A stretch of 64,000 bases of DNA from Symbiodinium kawagutii (GCA_009767595.1 VSDK01016260.1:626994-690993), one strand, 5' to 3'; counted from the stretch's first letter, positions 51,901 to 63,736 are shown. Numbers and translations: made by a program. The notes: generated by a model not told the origin, from the sequence alone.

Positions 51901-52467
51901 CTGTTGGCCAATGGTGCTTAATCTGTGCTTAATGGTGGTTCTAAGTAGTGGTTTTGCAATCAATGGTGGTAAATATGTAAACGAATGTTTAAAGACATGT
52001 AAATCTATATCCTTGATGATGGTGATTAGTAGTGGCAAACAGTGGTTGACGAAGGACTGAGCCTGCATTGGAAAAGTCTCTGACGGGAGTGAAAATGATG
52101 TTCTCGTAAATCCTGCTGCTTTGCTTCACATTTCCGCGGCTGAAATCAAAGCTCAACTACGATTGGAAAACACGTCACTTTTCCCGATAATGTGCAGGTC
52201 TTTATCTTAGCGTTGTCAGACATGTAACGTTAAAATGCGATAAATCATGGCCATTTTAAGTCACCGTGATTCTTCACCATTATTGCTATTCTCTCTCTGT
52301 TATTTCGCAATGATTCACCGTCGAAGTCTACCATTCAACTATGACAAAAAAGGGTTTATTGCTGTTGCTACTGCAAAAAGCAACTCCATCATTTATTGAA
52401 ATCTACCATTCAACTGTAACAATTTCACCCCATCATTATTGAAATCTATCTTCACATCTGACTTCAG

Positions 52468-52563
52468 GCGCCTTGAAGTCAATGGCAGACTTCTTCTTTG
52501 CCAACTCGTTGACGCACAAACTCGCCTCACAGCTGACCCAGCAGCGGCAGAGCTGCCAGATTG
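52468..52563 (+). CDS. Possible plus-strand exon
   Basis: TGACTTCAG| to CAGATTG|GTGACC. Reads RLEVNGRLLLCQLVDAQTRL then TADPAAAELPDW. Isolated on this strand. Confidence 0.3.
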
Positions 52564-52889
52564 GTGACCCTCCCCATGTTGGGGCAGCTTCCCTCCCTGC
52601 GACCATTCGTTTAGAGCAGGTTGATTGCTAGATCTCACTACTCAAATGCTTGATCAGCAAATCATGTCCAGTTGATTGAGGCGTTGATTCAGTACACCTG
52701 CACACCTTTTTCCACTGGTGTTTGGTTCTTCGAGCCCTCACTGCCGACCCCGCACGGTAAATGGCACAGGGAAATGCACAATTACGAACCAATTTTCACT
52801 TTATAACTTCCATGACCAATAGCTTTTGAATTCCACCAGGTTGGGTGATTACGCTTGGGAACTGCCATTTTACAAACCACCAGCCAACC

Positions 52890-52895
52890 AAGCAT

Positions 52896-52990
<95 letters not shown>

Positions 52991-53003
52991 CATCATCATC
53001 ATG

Positions 53004-53034
<31 letters not shown>

Positions 53035-53055
53035 CCATCATCATCGTCAGCATCA
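52890..53055. repeat. (ATC)n microsatellite, about 165 bp
   Basis: More than 50 ATC units with a few ATG interruptions. It produces poly-His, poly-Ile, poly-Met and poly-Asp frames that are not genes. Confidence 0.95.
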
Positions 53056-53202
53056 TCCATACCCTATTATACTATTGCTTATGATTTAATCATTCCCTTC
53101 TTGAATGAGCTAACCTTTCACATAAGCTGAAACCGAAACCACCAAAAATTGGATAAAACCACCCACCAGTCATGGCTCCATGGCCAAAGCATCCGCCTCC
53201 AC

Positions 53203-53347
53203 CAGTTGGAACTCCGACTCCTCCGCGGCTGTGACGCGCAGGGCGTCGGCCAAATGCTGAGCCACGCGTGCGCCCACGCGCGAGCACGTGCCATCACGCA
53301 GGGAGCGGCGGAAGCCGCGCAAGGCCATGGCGACATGGCGAGAGGTT
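53203..53347 (-). CDS. Exon, likely of the helical-repeat gene
   Basis: GCTTCCCCAG| to TTCCAACTG|GTGGAG. Reads TSRHVAMALRGFRRSLRDGT then CSRVGARVAQHLADALRVTA and AEESEFQL. Strong coding GC3. If the donor is unused the frame stops at 53,170. Confidence 0.45.
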
Positions 53348-53364
53348 CTGGGGAAGCTCCAAGG

Positions 53365-53405
53365 GGTGTGGGTGGGGGTGGGTTGGGGTTGGGGTTGAGG
53401 TTGGT
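53365..53405 (+). other. G-rich tract with quadruplex potential
   Basis: GTGTGGGTGGGGGTGGGTTGGGGTTGGGG-type sequence with six runs of three or more G, followed by about 110 bp of degenerate GGTTTGGTTGG repeat. It lies about 20 bp upstream of a minus-strand exon. Confidence 0.6.
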
Positions 53406-53999
53406 TGAGGTTGGTTTGGGTTGGTTTAGCTTTTGGTTGGTTGAGGTGGTTTGATTGGTTTGATTGGTTTGGTTTGATTGGTTTGGTTGGATTGGTTGGT
53501 TGAGTTGGTTCAGTTGGATGGAATTTCTCGACTTTGGGAACCGGGATTCACATTGGAGGAGCCGTGATTCTGAACACATCTGAACACAACATTGGAGTTG
53601 CGGACAAAACCATGTTCATGGATACAAACCATGTTCATGGATAAAAACATTCATGGTGAAGGAGCAAGGATTGGTTGTAGTCTTTCTTGAGGCCTTCTGG
53701 GAGCCCTCAAAACCTAACTCATTGCCTCATGCTGGGCATGTTTGCAGGAAAGCGTGGTAGCCCTGAGAATTTGAAGCTAATTCTGACATCGGCCAAAGAT
53801 CCCCAAATTCCAATTCTGAACACTGAAATAGGGAATACCCTTCACTTTGGGGAAAGCCATCTTGGGCATCTTGACATAGGGATCTTTTGGCTCCTGGTGG
53901 CATGGGACGCTGCCCTGTTGACTTTGAACAGCCAGATCTGGGGCCTGGTAGCTGATCCAAGCAAGCTGAGGTGAACATGACCATGGGAGATGACGCTTT

Positions 54000-54800
54000 C
54001 GCCGAACACTGGGCACTCAAGCCGTCCATCCACCAATCAAGCAGCCCATCAATCATTTTAACTACAACAACCGCCTTTGCAATACCATAATTGGTCAGCT
54101 TTCACAGTTCAAACCAGCAAAATGACATGACTGTAAACCATCAGTACTACGCATGGCGTATATTCATGTATATTCCAGGATTGCCCGCCATCACTGACGA
54201 ACCGTTGGTAAACCTCATCCATTGTGAACGGCTCCTAGCCACTATGACCCATTATTACCACTTACTGACCAGAATTCACCCCTTGTTGACCGATTGTTCA
54301 CCCATAACCAACCCGGGGACCAACCCGTTCACCATTGTTTGCCACCACCAGGATCACCCATCAACCCTTCATGAACCATCTTTGATGACAACGAATCATT
54401 CATCAACCATTGTTGATTGATAATCATTGCAAAAGCCATTGTTGGCAGTAGTCAACCATTCACGTCATCATTCATCAACCATTCACTTACCAGGACCTGC
54501 CATCTATTCACTTTTTGTCGGCATCGCCAGTATAAGATGACGGATGTTAGCATTCGGTTAACCATTGATCTACTTACTATTAGCATTCCTCAACCATCCA
54601 ATTCTCAGTTAACCATCTATCCACCCATTGATCAACAGGCATCCCAACAAATCCAATTGGAACAATTGGCTTAATGGGTTTCACCCAAAACTATTTCTAA
54701 TTAACCATCTATGCACTCAAATGGTTTCAATCGACTGTTCACTATTAACCATCTATTAACCATCTGTTCAACAATCTATTCAAAAAACAAAAAATCATAG
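54000..54800. other. Stretch without a supported gene
   Basis: Degenerate CATCAACCATT / TTAACCATC repeats; open frames are repeat-derived. Confidence 0.5.
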
Positions 54801-54812
54801 CATTGCCCCTAC

Positions 54813-54848
54813 AAAATGATCCATTGATCCACCGGTTTCAATCCATTC
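54813..54848 (-). CDS. Possible 12-codon exon at a family-A element end
   Basis: CCAACCAG| to GATCATTTT|GTAGGG, reading EWIETGGSMDHF. Listed because the acceptor again coincides with the element arm; too short to stand alone. Confidence 0.2.
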
Positions 54849-54957
54849 CTGGTTGGTGGTTTAAACCCCTCTGAAAAATATTCGTCAACCAACCAATTGC
54901 TAATAACATCTAATAACTTCTAGGGAAAATTAAAAAATGTTTGAAACCACCAGCCAG
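54849..54957 (-). mobile_element. Family-A element (copy A10)
   Basis: CTGGTTGGTGGTTTAAACCCC and TTTGAAACCACCAGCCAG, a perfect example of the arms, with TGAAAAATATTCGTCAA and CTTCTAGGGAAAATTAAAA inside. Confidence 0.7.
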
Positions 54958-55155
54958 CAGTTGTTTAACCACTATTGTTAGTTGTTAGTTGCTAACCTTG
55001 ATGATTAACCAACCCCAAACAATTATTGCTTATTATTAATCAACTGGCTATTGTTAGTTACTAACCTCTAATGGCTTATTAATCACCAACCACGGCCAGT
55101 TGGTTATTGGTTATTATTAATCACCTCTAATGGCTTATTAATCACCAACCACAAC

Positions 55156-55281
55156 TCCCAAATTCCTCGGCCATGGCATCCCAACAGCTGCGACCCCCGG
55201 ATCCACCACCGCATCGAAGTTCCGTTGCCCAAGCGCCTCTTCTCCGCCTCGGGCACCGCGTCGCGATCCGCCAGCTCCCAC
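55156..55281 (-). CDS. Exon-like block, frame uncertain
   Basis: AGTGCTGCAG| to ATTTGGGA|GTTGTG. One frame reads WELADRDAVPEAEKRRLGNG with very high GC3; the phase-0 frame reads LGQRNFDAVVDPGVAAVGMP and would join the exon at 57,366. Confidence 0.35.
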
Positions 55282-55289
55282 CTGCAGCA

Positions 55290-55996
55290 CTGGGTGGATC
55301 CGATGGCGTTTAGACATGCTGAAGCAGTTCGTTGATCTCTAAGTCAATTAGTTTGCTAATAGCTTGGGTCAAATTAGTTGGTCAAATGAGTTGTGCAGTT
55401 CATTAGTTTGTCAAATTAGTTGGTCAATCAGTTTGTTTAGAGACTGTTTAACTGATGGTCGCATTTGATCCTTGTTCGGACTGATTCATGCTGAGGTGAA
55501 GATTATCAACCCGTTGGTTGTATGAAGTTAACAAGCTTGACTGATTGCCCATCTTAGCAGATTAGTTATATGAAGGTTAGCTTGGGCTGATTAACCATGA
55601 ATTAGTTGGTCCAAAATGGCTACAGTAGCGTGGGTTCATGACTGGTTTCATAATGGTTTTCAAGTTGATGGGGTCAATTTATGGATAGAAATTGTTGGGT
55701 AAAGCTTAAGCAGTGGTTAATTGGGGGTGAACTATATGAAATAAACTGGTATGTCAATAGCAAATGGTTGGGGAAGGCACATCAATGCCTGGCTCGTGGT
55801 TAGCACACAGGGTTCACTAATGAGTAGTAAGTTGATACTGGTGTGATCAGGTCAAGACCCTCTCACACACATACATTTATAAACTGGTTACGTTCTGGTG
55901 TGTTACAAGCGATGCTTTGTAATATGTAAATACGTTTATTTTTTTTCCATCGAAATACGTTTATTAAGAACACTTATTAATATTCACAAAAGAAAA

Positions 55997-56035
<39 letters not shown>

Positions 56036-57360
56036 ATGTATATATATATATATACGAACATTGGTTCAATAGAGTGTCTGCTGAATTAATGACCCATACT
56101 GTACTTGCAAAATAGGAAAAAGCAATAGCCAAAACCTTGCATGCACAGGAACACAAACAGTACAATCATGTTGACAACCAGCTATAGCTGGAAACAAGGG
56201 TACAGCCATTGCCAAATGTTTTGCCAACTATTGCCAACAACACTCGCTGACAAGCAACAGTAGCAGGCAGTACAGGAAATGGTTCATGATATCGATCACC
56301 AGTAGCTGGTTTTGGTTGAGAATGGCACTTAACCAATGGTCAACAATGTCTGATGAGAAGAGACAACTGCCAACAGCACGAGACATTGTATAGTGGATTG
56401 ATCCTGCTGTCGCTGGTGAACAGAACTGGAAAACTATGTGCTAGTGGTGCGTCGGCCTCCTAGTGGCAATGATCTAACCAGGTGTTGGGGTATTTGCTGA
56501 GGTAATGAGTGAACTATTCATCTCCTTGCCGTGGCTGGGGACGATTTCTGTGGGTGATCAGATTTTCCAGGGCTTGCCATGATTCACCACCAGTGTCAGC
56601 CGCTCTTCAGTACCCAGCAAATGGTATTAACGAAGCATCCAGCCGTCAGTTCATCATCGCAAACCACTAGTACGCTGAAGCATCATCATGGACCAGATCC
56701 AAATGGTCAACGGGTGAATCATTTAACATCGGTCACCGTCATGAGCCTTCAGCTCTCACACAGCATGCACAAGCTGACCAAGCAGTTTGACAGGCGGCAA
56801 TCATTCAGCCCATGAATGCCCGCAAGTTTTACCATGCTTAAAAACCTTTGCCAAAATGATTTCTTGGAATCAAACGACTACTTCTAAGATCTGGCTAAAC
56901 TGGGCTAGAATCGCCATCTTCATCTTCCGAACAGTGTTTCGGGGCTTCCCATACCGAGTACTGGACATGTGTGCCTTCGTCCAAGTTTGCTCGGGAATCA
57001 CTTTGCAAAATGTCTGAGAAAACCACCTGAGCTTACCTATGCTTCTCTACTGACTTGCCTTGTCAAACCATTTGCAAAATCTTAAAGCCATCGTCATGGA
57101 AACCCAAAAGCTATCGGCTCATGGAGGGCAATGGCACAACATGGTACACCAATATCACAGCAGGTTTCACAATCACAGCAAATTTAACATTGACATAAGT
57201 TCAATGTAAGTTTTCACCATGGATTTGATATGAAATAGAATATTCACCATGGTGTAGTGACACATGGCAGTTTCATATATATAAGGTTTTTCCTGAAATC
57301 GTGGTGAAATTGCCAGTTTCATATATATATATATAAAACTCTTAATGGATTTCACGATGA
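55290..57360. other. Stretch without a supported gene
   Basis: AT-rich intron-like sequence with an (AAAT)n tract at 55,993-56,036 followed by (TA)n. The plus frames at 56,579-57,017 show no usable borders. Confidence 0.45.
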
Positions 57361-57365
57361 ATCAC

Positions 57366-57506
57366 TGGCGATTTCCCCCTGCAAAGATGGGCGATCCGGG
57401 ATCCCCTCCCGGCCTGAAGCTGCCACCCGCAGGACCTACGAGATGCCAGGGGGTACCTGCGCCGCCGGTGATGGCTATGGTCAAGGCAGGGGCGGCATGG
57501 AGGTGC
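57366..57506 (-). CDS. Possible exon in phase with the upstream helical exons
   Basis: CTGAGCCCAG| to TCGCCA|GTGATT, exactly 47 codons, phase 0. Reads APPCRPCLDHSHHRRRRYPL then GWQLQAGRGSRIAHLCRGK. It accepts the phase of the exon at 58,107. Two other frames are open in this GC-rich block. Confidence 0.35.
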
Positions 57507-58106
57507 CTGGGCTCAGGCCAAAGCACCCCCCAAGTGATGTCAGATCTGTATGAATGGAGCCCTTCTTGATGGTAAATCACCAGCGATTGAAGGTAAACCA
57601 AGGGCGGTAGTTAATGGATTCTACCATTCAAAATCTAAAATGGCTATACATACTTCATTGACTTCATAAAATGGATAAAACCGAGCCATAGTTCATCAAT
57701 CTACCCACACCAAACCTACACTTTCCTTACCTGGCGATGTCTGTCGCTAGCCCGCGGTTCACTCCAGCCATGGCCAGCCCCGGTGCGCCTTGGTTCACCT
57801 GAAAAGCCACCTGCTCCGAACCCACCGTTGCTGGCAGAACCTGGCGGCTACCGTAAGAAAGTGTGGTTGACGATCAAAGCGAATAGGTTTTTGAAGGAAA
57901 TCCTCAAGATCCACAAGAAAATAGGTCGTCAAATACCTGCTCAAGTCAAACAACTGACACCTGTTCTTGATCATCCAGCGAGGTGCAAAAGGAAATCCTC
58001 AAGTCAAACAACTTGGATTGACATGAACTATTGACATGAACATCCCTGTTTGATCATCCCTATTTGGCATGAACACCCCCCAACAACTGGAATAAAGCTA
58101 ACACGC

Positions 58107-58285
58107 CTTGATCCTTTGCAGCACTTTTAAGGCCGAAATCAAGACACTCTGCAGCGTTCTTTTTTCCGCTATGCGGCTGGTCGCAATATGGTACTCTTCC
58201 GGGCTGTGCACGGTTCTTGTGGAGATTTCGTGCTGGGAAAGATCGTGCACATCCACGGATGAACGGCCCTGGAGGCGTAGGCAAC
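58107..58285 (-). CDS. Exon joined in phase to the one at 59,152
   Basis: GTACTCAG| to ATCAAG|GCGTGT (GC donor). Reads CLRLQGRSSVDVHDLSQHEI then STRTVHSPEEYHIATSRIAE and TLQSVLISALKVLQRIK. Phase 1 in, 0 out. Confidence 0.45.
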
Positions 58286-58802
58286 CTGAGTACCTGCTGA
58301 ACGCTCATATGATTTTCTCACAAGGACTCCTTGTTAGAACTTGCGTATGACAATAACTTGGACTTACCGATGAACTGCTGATGGCGCACTATTGGATCAT
58401 GACTCTGGCGATGACGCTTCAAGTAAAGGTTCTGTCTGCACATTGTCAAGATTCAGCTACCCACACCAGCAAGACTACCCCGGTTATATGATTACGAATC
58501 ACCAACTAATCATGATTCTTCATAGGTGGGATCCAATGGAAACGGTGTTTCTCAAAATACGGGGATCCATAATATATTATCAATATCATTGTTCATTAAT
58601 AAAGCTGAATTTGAGGAACCACACATGTCAATCTTTTAAAGTCGAAGCTGCCAAAAACAAAATCTCCACTTCGCCCAGAAATCGCTGCAGCATGGTACAC
58701 ACGGTGCGGCAGTAGCTTTGTACTGAGCCCGTCGGAAGATCTGGCACCCCAATGCCCTTGTGGGGGATAGGCTTCGGACCAGGACCCCTCGTAGCTTCGA
58801 TC

Positions 58803-58855
58803 TATGACGGGTCACTATGACGGGTCACTATGACGGGTCACTATGACGGGTCACT
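58803..58855. repeat. 13-bp tandem repeat, four copies
   Basis: TATGACGGGTCAC repeated head to tail. Confidence 0.85.
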
Positions 58856-59151
58856 AGGAATCTGCCTGAGACTCCGAAGTGATTGTTGTGAACAGCCTAG
58901 TGCCGTGATTACCTTGGGACAAACATCTCTGCTTGACTAAGGAAGTACGGAGTCACTTCAAGTTCCTCATTTTCCATACCACTCGAAGCCTCTAAGCAGT
59001 CCAGAGAATACATACAGCTACAGTAGCCACAGCCAGTAGAGCTGTTTCCCTGGAACCGATCAAGGCTGGTTTTCTCCCCAACCAGTTCTGAGCATCAAAC
59101 ATCATCAAACATGTTCCATCCTTACATCCTCAATATGATGACCATGGTCAC

Positions 59152-59290
59152 AGCAGTTGCATTGAAGCCATTTCCACCGCGCAAGTTTCGCAAGCCATGA
59201 GATCAACTGGGTCTCAGGGGAGAGAAGCTGCGCGTAGAAGAACGAGGCCTGGTGACACACTGTCCAGTGGTCGCGGGTGTCTTCTACAAG
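59152..59290 (-). CDS. Helical-repeat-type exon
   Basis: GGCACTGCAG| to AACTGCT|GTGACC. Reads LVEDTRDHWTVCHQASFFYA then QLLSPETQLISWLAKLARWK. Phase 0 in, 1 out, matching the next exon. The LISWLAKLARW helix resembles RAP/FASTK-type repeats. Confidence 0.5.
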
Positions 59291-59379
59291 CTGCAGTGCC
59301 AATATAAAAAATGCCCAGCAACCCTACCACTTCCACTCTAGAGGGGCTTTCGTTGCATGCACAGTGTTGAGAAGGATAA

Positions 59380-59450
59380 ATGGTTGGTGGTTTCAACCCC
59401 CTTGGAAAACATGCTTGCTAATCAGCCAAGCATCCGAAAGAAAACATGAT
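59380..59450 (-). mobile_element. Family-A element, partial (copy A11)
   Basis: TGGTTGGTGGTTTCAACCCC and GAAAACATGCTTGCTAATC; the far arm is missing. It lies about 90 bp upstream of the exon at 59,152. Confidence 0.5.
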
Positions 59451-60280
59451 ACTAATACTAAGTACACTTGATCATGGCCAAAAGGCCAAGAAGGTATCAA
59501 TCCTGTTGGCCAGTTGGACTGAACAAATATGATCTAAACATCACCAGCCAACCAAAACTTAGCACTAATCAGCCATCATTAACCAGCTATCAAGCATGTA
59601 TTCTTCACAGCTAGTTTGGGCCTGGGCTGGAACCAGTGGTGAATGGGTTGAAGGAATTTCCTTCATGAGCCAGCGCCATTCACAACATTTTCTTCAAAGT
59701 ATGCTTGATCAGGTATTTTGCCCCAGGCTTTTTAGCCAACAATGAATAATGATCGTTAACTGAAGGGAAACATACTTAAAATGAAAAAGGCATATGTATC
59801 CAAATGTAGAATGATAATGTTTCTTCACAACAATATCTTCCGCATATATCAATATTTGTTTATTTATCTATGTATGCATTTTTTATGCGTTTATTCATAT
59901 ACTACAGAAATAAGAATGCCAATAAGGAAGCTTTTATTAACCACAAGAATATGTCAATCAATGCTCCAGCGTTCAGGCGTCCTGGCTACTGCTTCTCTAC
60001 AGCAAGATGCTGTAGCAAAACCAGCTCGGCTTGTAAGCAAAAGACACGCAACAAGAGCTGACTTCTGGGTGTCTCCAGAGATGTTGGCATCTCCAACATT
60101 CCCAAAGTGGTACAGTACCCTTCAACGGGTCGCCATTTGTCACTTCAATTCATCCCACAAAAGATCCACCATGTTCCACCATCCACAAGAATTTCATTGT
60201 TTTTCTGTTCCAACTTCTGTTGACCATCTGTTTCAAGATACCTCTCTATGGGTAGCATGCTTCCTTGTGGCTTAGCAAAC

Positions 60281-60357
60281 CAGGCAAATCCTCCAGCAGC
60301 GGGTCCTTCAGGGGATTGGTAGATCTTGGGTCTTGCGATGATCAAGCTGCACTGCGC
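60281..60357 (-). CDS. Possible exon
   Basis: CAAGCGACAG| to TTTGCCTG|GTTTGC. Reads AQCSLIIARPKIYQSPEGPA then AGGFAW. Confidence 0.35.
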
Positions 60358-60429
60358 CTGTCGCTTGGTGCGCACCAGTCACCATTGTCATGCCATCCAT
60401 CACTATCAAAAATAAGTTGAGCATCAACC

Positions 60430-60529
60430 AACATGGTGTCTCAAAATAGGGGTACCCCCAAAAATGGATGGTTGATTAATAAACAATGATTGGTATGGGA
60501 CGATTTGGAGGGTCCCCTTTTAAAAAACA
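60430..60529. mobile_element. Family-C inverted-repeat element (copy C2)
   Basis: GTCTCAAAATAGGGGTACCCC and GGAGGGTCCCCTTTTAAAAA ends; interior AATAAACAATGATTGG and GGGACGATTTGG match copy C1 at 19,444. A left half lies at about 58,548. Confidence 0.55.
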
Positions 60530-60882
60530 CCAACACCGAAAAACACCATTTGCTTCTATGACCAACCGTCATAGCTACATATATATTCATTGGTACATTC
60601 TAAGTACATCCATATACGGAACTACTATCATTGTCACTTCTCAAACCGCTACCAAAGGGTATCAATAACTACCTACCAACTTTCGTTCAACCAATAAGTA
60701 GCCATCACTACACCATCATGAGCCCTTCCATATCACCACTAACCATCAAAATCACCATCCCTTCCAGCAACCATCCCTTCAACATAGGTTGAACCATCCC
60801 ATTCATCAACCATCCCTTCACCATTCATCAGCCATTCACCAGCCATTCATCAGCCCTTCCTTCACCTCTCATACGCTTCCAC

Positions 60883-61086
60883 CACTCCTTGCGCCAGCCA
60901 GGTGCCCCAGCTTGGTCCAACCACCCAGCGCCCCCAGCGCCCCCAGCTGCGCCTCCTTGATGCACCAGCGCGCCACGTGGCCCAGCGTGGTGCCGCACTC
61001 CCCCAGCTCCGCGCCACCGCCCGCGCCGCCCGAGGGCGAGCTCTCGGAGGCGCTGGGCGACAGCGTGGGAGACATGGGCACGGCGC
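60883..61086 (-). CDS. Exon of unknown gene
   Basis: GTCGTTGCCAG| to GGAGTG|GTGGAA or an earlier GC donor. Reads AVPMSPTLSPSASESSPSGG then AELGECGTTLGHVARWCIKE and AQLGALGALGGWTKLGHLAG. Ser/Gly linker followed by helices. High GC3. Confidence 0.45.
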
Positions 61087-61261
61087 CTGGCAACGACGTG
61101 GCCAGTGGAACGGTTCAAGGCATGGGGGTTGAAGGCATGGGGAAGGTTGACATGACCAGGTGGGAGCGACATGACCAGGTGGAATGGCTAGCTTTGATTT
61201 AAGATATGGTTTGGTCATGTTTGGTCATGGATATGACATTACCAGGCCATCTCCCCTGCTC

Positions 61262-61381
61262 NNNNNNNNNNNNNNNNNNNNNNNNNNNNNNNNNNNNNNN
61301 NNNNNNNNNNNNNNNNNNNNNNNNNNNNNNNNNNNNNNNNNNNNNNNNNNNNNNNNNNNNNNNNNNNNNNNNNNNNNNNNN
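61262..61381. other. Assembly gap (120 N)
   Basis: Run of N; frames crossing it are meaningless. Confidence 0.99.
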
Positions 61382-61515
61382 CAGGAACTCAACATAAAGA
61401 GGAGTTCTTCACTGGGGGAAGCCACCCTTGAGGAAGCAAGGAAATTTTGCACGCAATTTGACAAGAAAATAGTGAAGCCGAAAAGGCTGGGAATCTGTGC
61501 AAAAACATGCTGAGA
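61382..61515 (+). repeat. Dispersed repeat D, copy 2
   Basis: GGGGGAAGCCACCCTTGA, TTTTGCACGCAATTTG and AGTGAAGCCGAAAAGGCTGG match 33,953-34,085. It abuts the N-gap, so the repeat probably caused the assembly break. Confidence 0.65.
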
Positions 61516-61519
61516 TCAA

Positions 61520-62230
61520 TATCGTGCAGGGAGTGCAAGAGACAGCCAAAATGAAATGTTCCAGAGTGACCCGACTGTTCCACAAAGAAGGACCGGACAG
61601 ATTCCATACCATGAAGGTCAAGGGCCGCATGGGTTCATGTAAATGATTCACACTGTGAACTTAGGCTTACTATGCACTATTAGTTTCGATGCTAGGTCGC
61701 AACCTAAAGACACACATTCCATATGTATACATACGTATGCTTGACTGATGGCGCATAATTGCGCATATAGTGAACGAATGGTTGGCTAACAGTTGAGCAT
61801 GCTGATTCTGACGGTTTATTTCAAGGGTCAGTTCCAAGTCGACCATTGGTGAAACAGCGACACACGTATGAGAACCGATAAAATCCAAACAGGTGGATGT
61901 ATGCGACATGTTGTATTTGTGCATTGTATGTACGATCAGGTTTTCTGCTCCTAGCATGTGATTCAACAACAAAAAATATGTGCCTAGTATGTGAACCAAA
62001 TACGTTGCACATGTTGGAGGTGACGTACTTGCATAAACCGCGTGATTCTTTGTTCCTCCACCGGGCATGTCCGAATCAACAACCTGCTTGGCTTTGCACA
62101 GACTGTGGGAATGAACTATTTGTTCAACAATAGAAACATTGAAGTTCTCTGATGATGTCCACGCAGCTGTTTGATGAACAATTACCATCACCAAAAAAAA
62201 AGTTAAGCATGGCCCAGCACCATGAAACAA
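61520..62230. other. Stretch without a well-supported gene
   Basis: A 275-codon minus frame covers it but has AT-rich, repeat-like composition and Met/His-rich peptides; not accepted as a gene. Confidence 0.4.
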
Positions 62231-62240
62231 TACCATTAAC

Positions 62241-62336
62241 CAGTCCAAACCCCTGATCCAAATCGACAATTCCCAGCTGGTGCCGTCCTGAGGTTTCGTA
62301 GTGCCTGCCACGGGCACCGAAAACCAAGAAAGCTTG
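62241..62336 (-). CDS. Possible exon
   Basis: CGAGGTCAG| to TTTGGACTG|GTTAATG. Reads QAFLVFGARGRHYETSGRHQ then LGIVDLDQGFGL; balanced, beta-like composition. Confidence 0.4.
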
Positions 62337-63404
62337 CTGACCTCGGATGCTGCGGAGCTCTTCCCCAGGAAAGTGGTTGATGGTGGTTGTAAGGGTGCGT
62401 CCTGATGGTTCATGATGCTTGGCAATGGGCTGACATAGCTTGACAATGGTTGATTATGGCTGATGGCTGATGATAGCAAATGATGGCTCATGTACATTGA
62501 TAGTTGTGGTTGATTTTGGCTAGCAATGATGATTCATGAGCGTGTAGTTTTAAAATGATGGTCAGAGATGGGTAATGATGGTTCATGAATGGCCAACTAT
62601 AGGGAATCATCCCAACAATACGGAACGCAATATGTTGACGGTCAATGATGATGCTTACTGATGGTGGTTCATCATAGGCAGTGATGGTTGATAGTGAGAG
62701 ATCAAGACAATAGTCGACCACCTGTAATCGCTGCCACAAGGGCAAATCATCTATATTCAGCGATGGGTGCTTGATTCTTACTGATCTTATAGGCTTTGCT
62801 GATGTTGCTTGATTGATAGCAGTGTTGGTTTCGGTTGTGGCTGTTCAGGTTAAGGCCGTTGCGCCGTTGGCAGCCCCCTATCCCCACCACAGTTTAATTT
62901 CGGAGTAGGACGAGAGGATTGGCTCTGGCATGAATTGGTACCTGTGTCAAATTCTTGGTGGCATTGAATTTCAGCAAAAAAACATGCGCACTTCTTCAGT
63001 TGACTTTGAAATGCATGAGCTAACCCTATTCAGGTATTTTTTGTGCGGAAGTTCTGTTCATAAATCATTAGTGTTGGAGCCCAAAACTGCCACTGCATGC
63101 CACCACCTACGGCTAACCGACCGATCCGTCGCTCCCTGGACTTTACACAACTTTACTAGAGGTTTTAGTTTTAAGCTTATCGGTGATAGCAGCTACATGT
63201 AGCTACCCTATTGCAGTCTCACATGGCAATCAACAATCTCCCGTTGCCAAAATAGCAGGCAACCCATCAGCGCATTCAATGTGTTTACGCTCCATGTCAA
63301 AACGGCCCCTGATACCTTTTCAGTGGAAAATCGATATGTGTAAAGAGCCAACAGTCGAACCACCACGAATAAGGCACCTGGTTTAATACGAACAAATCAT
63401 TTAA

Positions 63405-63541
63405 ACTCATCCTTTGGAAGCGTCCCTCATGCCCCCTGGCGACCAGGGACGAAAACGGCATTGCTTGGCTGCATCGCTCAAGTCGTCCCCGTGTACGTCT
63501 GCAGTTTCGTCCAGTTCGGTGGGAATCACCGCGTATTCAAC
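63405..63541 (-). CDS. Probable terminal exon
   Basis: GCTGCGCAG| then VEYAVIPTELDETADVHGDD and LSDAAKQCRFRPWSPGGMRD, ending ASKG and TGA at 63,405. Acidic, coding-like third positions. It may be the 3' end of a gene whose 5' part lies beyond the right edge. Confidence 0.45.
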
Positions 63542-63736
63542 CTGCGCAGCTGTGACCCCTTAAGCTCAGATGGTGGGCCAATCTCCAGAACACGTCGCGA
63601 CTAAACAGAATGACCATCCTTGAAATTCCCACGTGTTTTTGGAAGGTCTCACGTGTTTTTGGAAGGTCTGTGGACATATGACATCCACATACAAATATAC
63701 TAAGTATACAGGTAGGAAGGACTGGTTGATCTCCGG

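Noticed and set aside
52782..53089. Poly-Asp, poly-His, poly-Ile and poly-Met frames
   Set aside because: All come from the (ATC)n microsatellite.
53380..53520. Telomere-like GGTTTGG tract
   Set aside because: It is degenerate and lacks the TTTAGGG unit expected of dinoflagellate telomeres.
61670..62497. 275-codon minus-strand frame
   Set aside because: Composition is AT-rich and repeat-like; only the short block at 62,241-62,336 resembles an exon.
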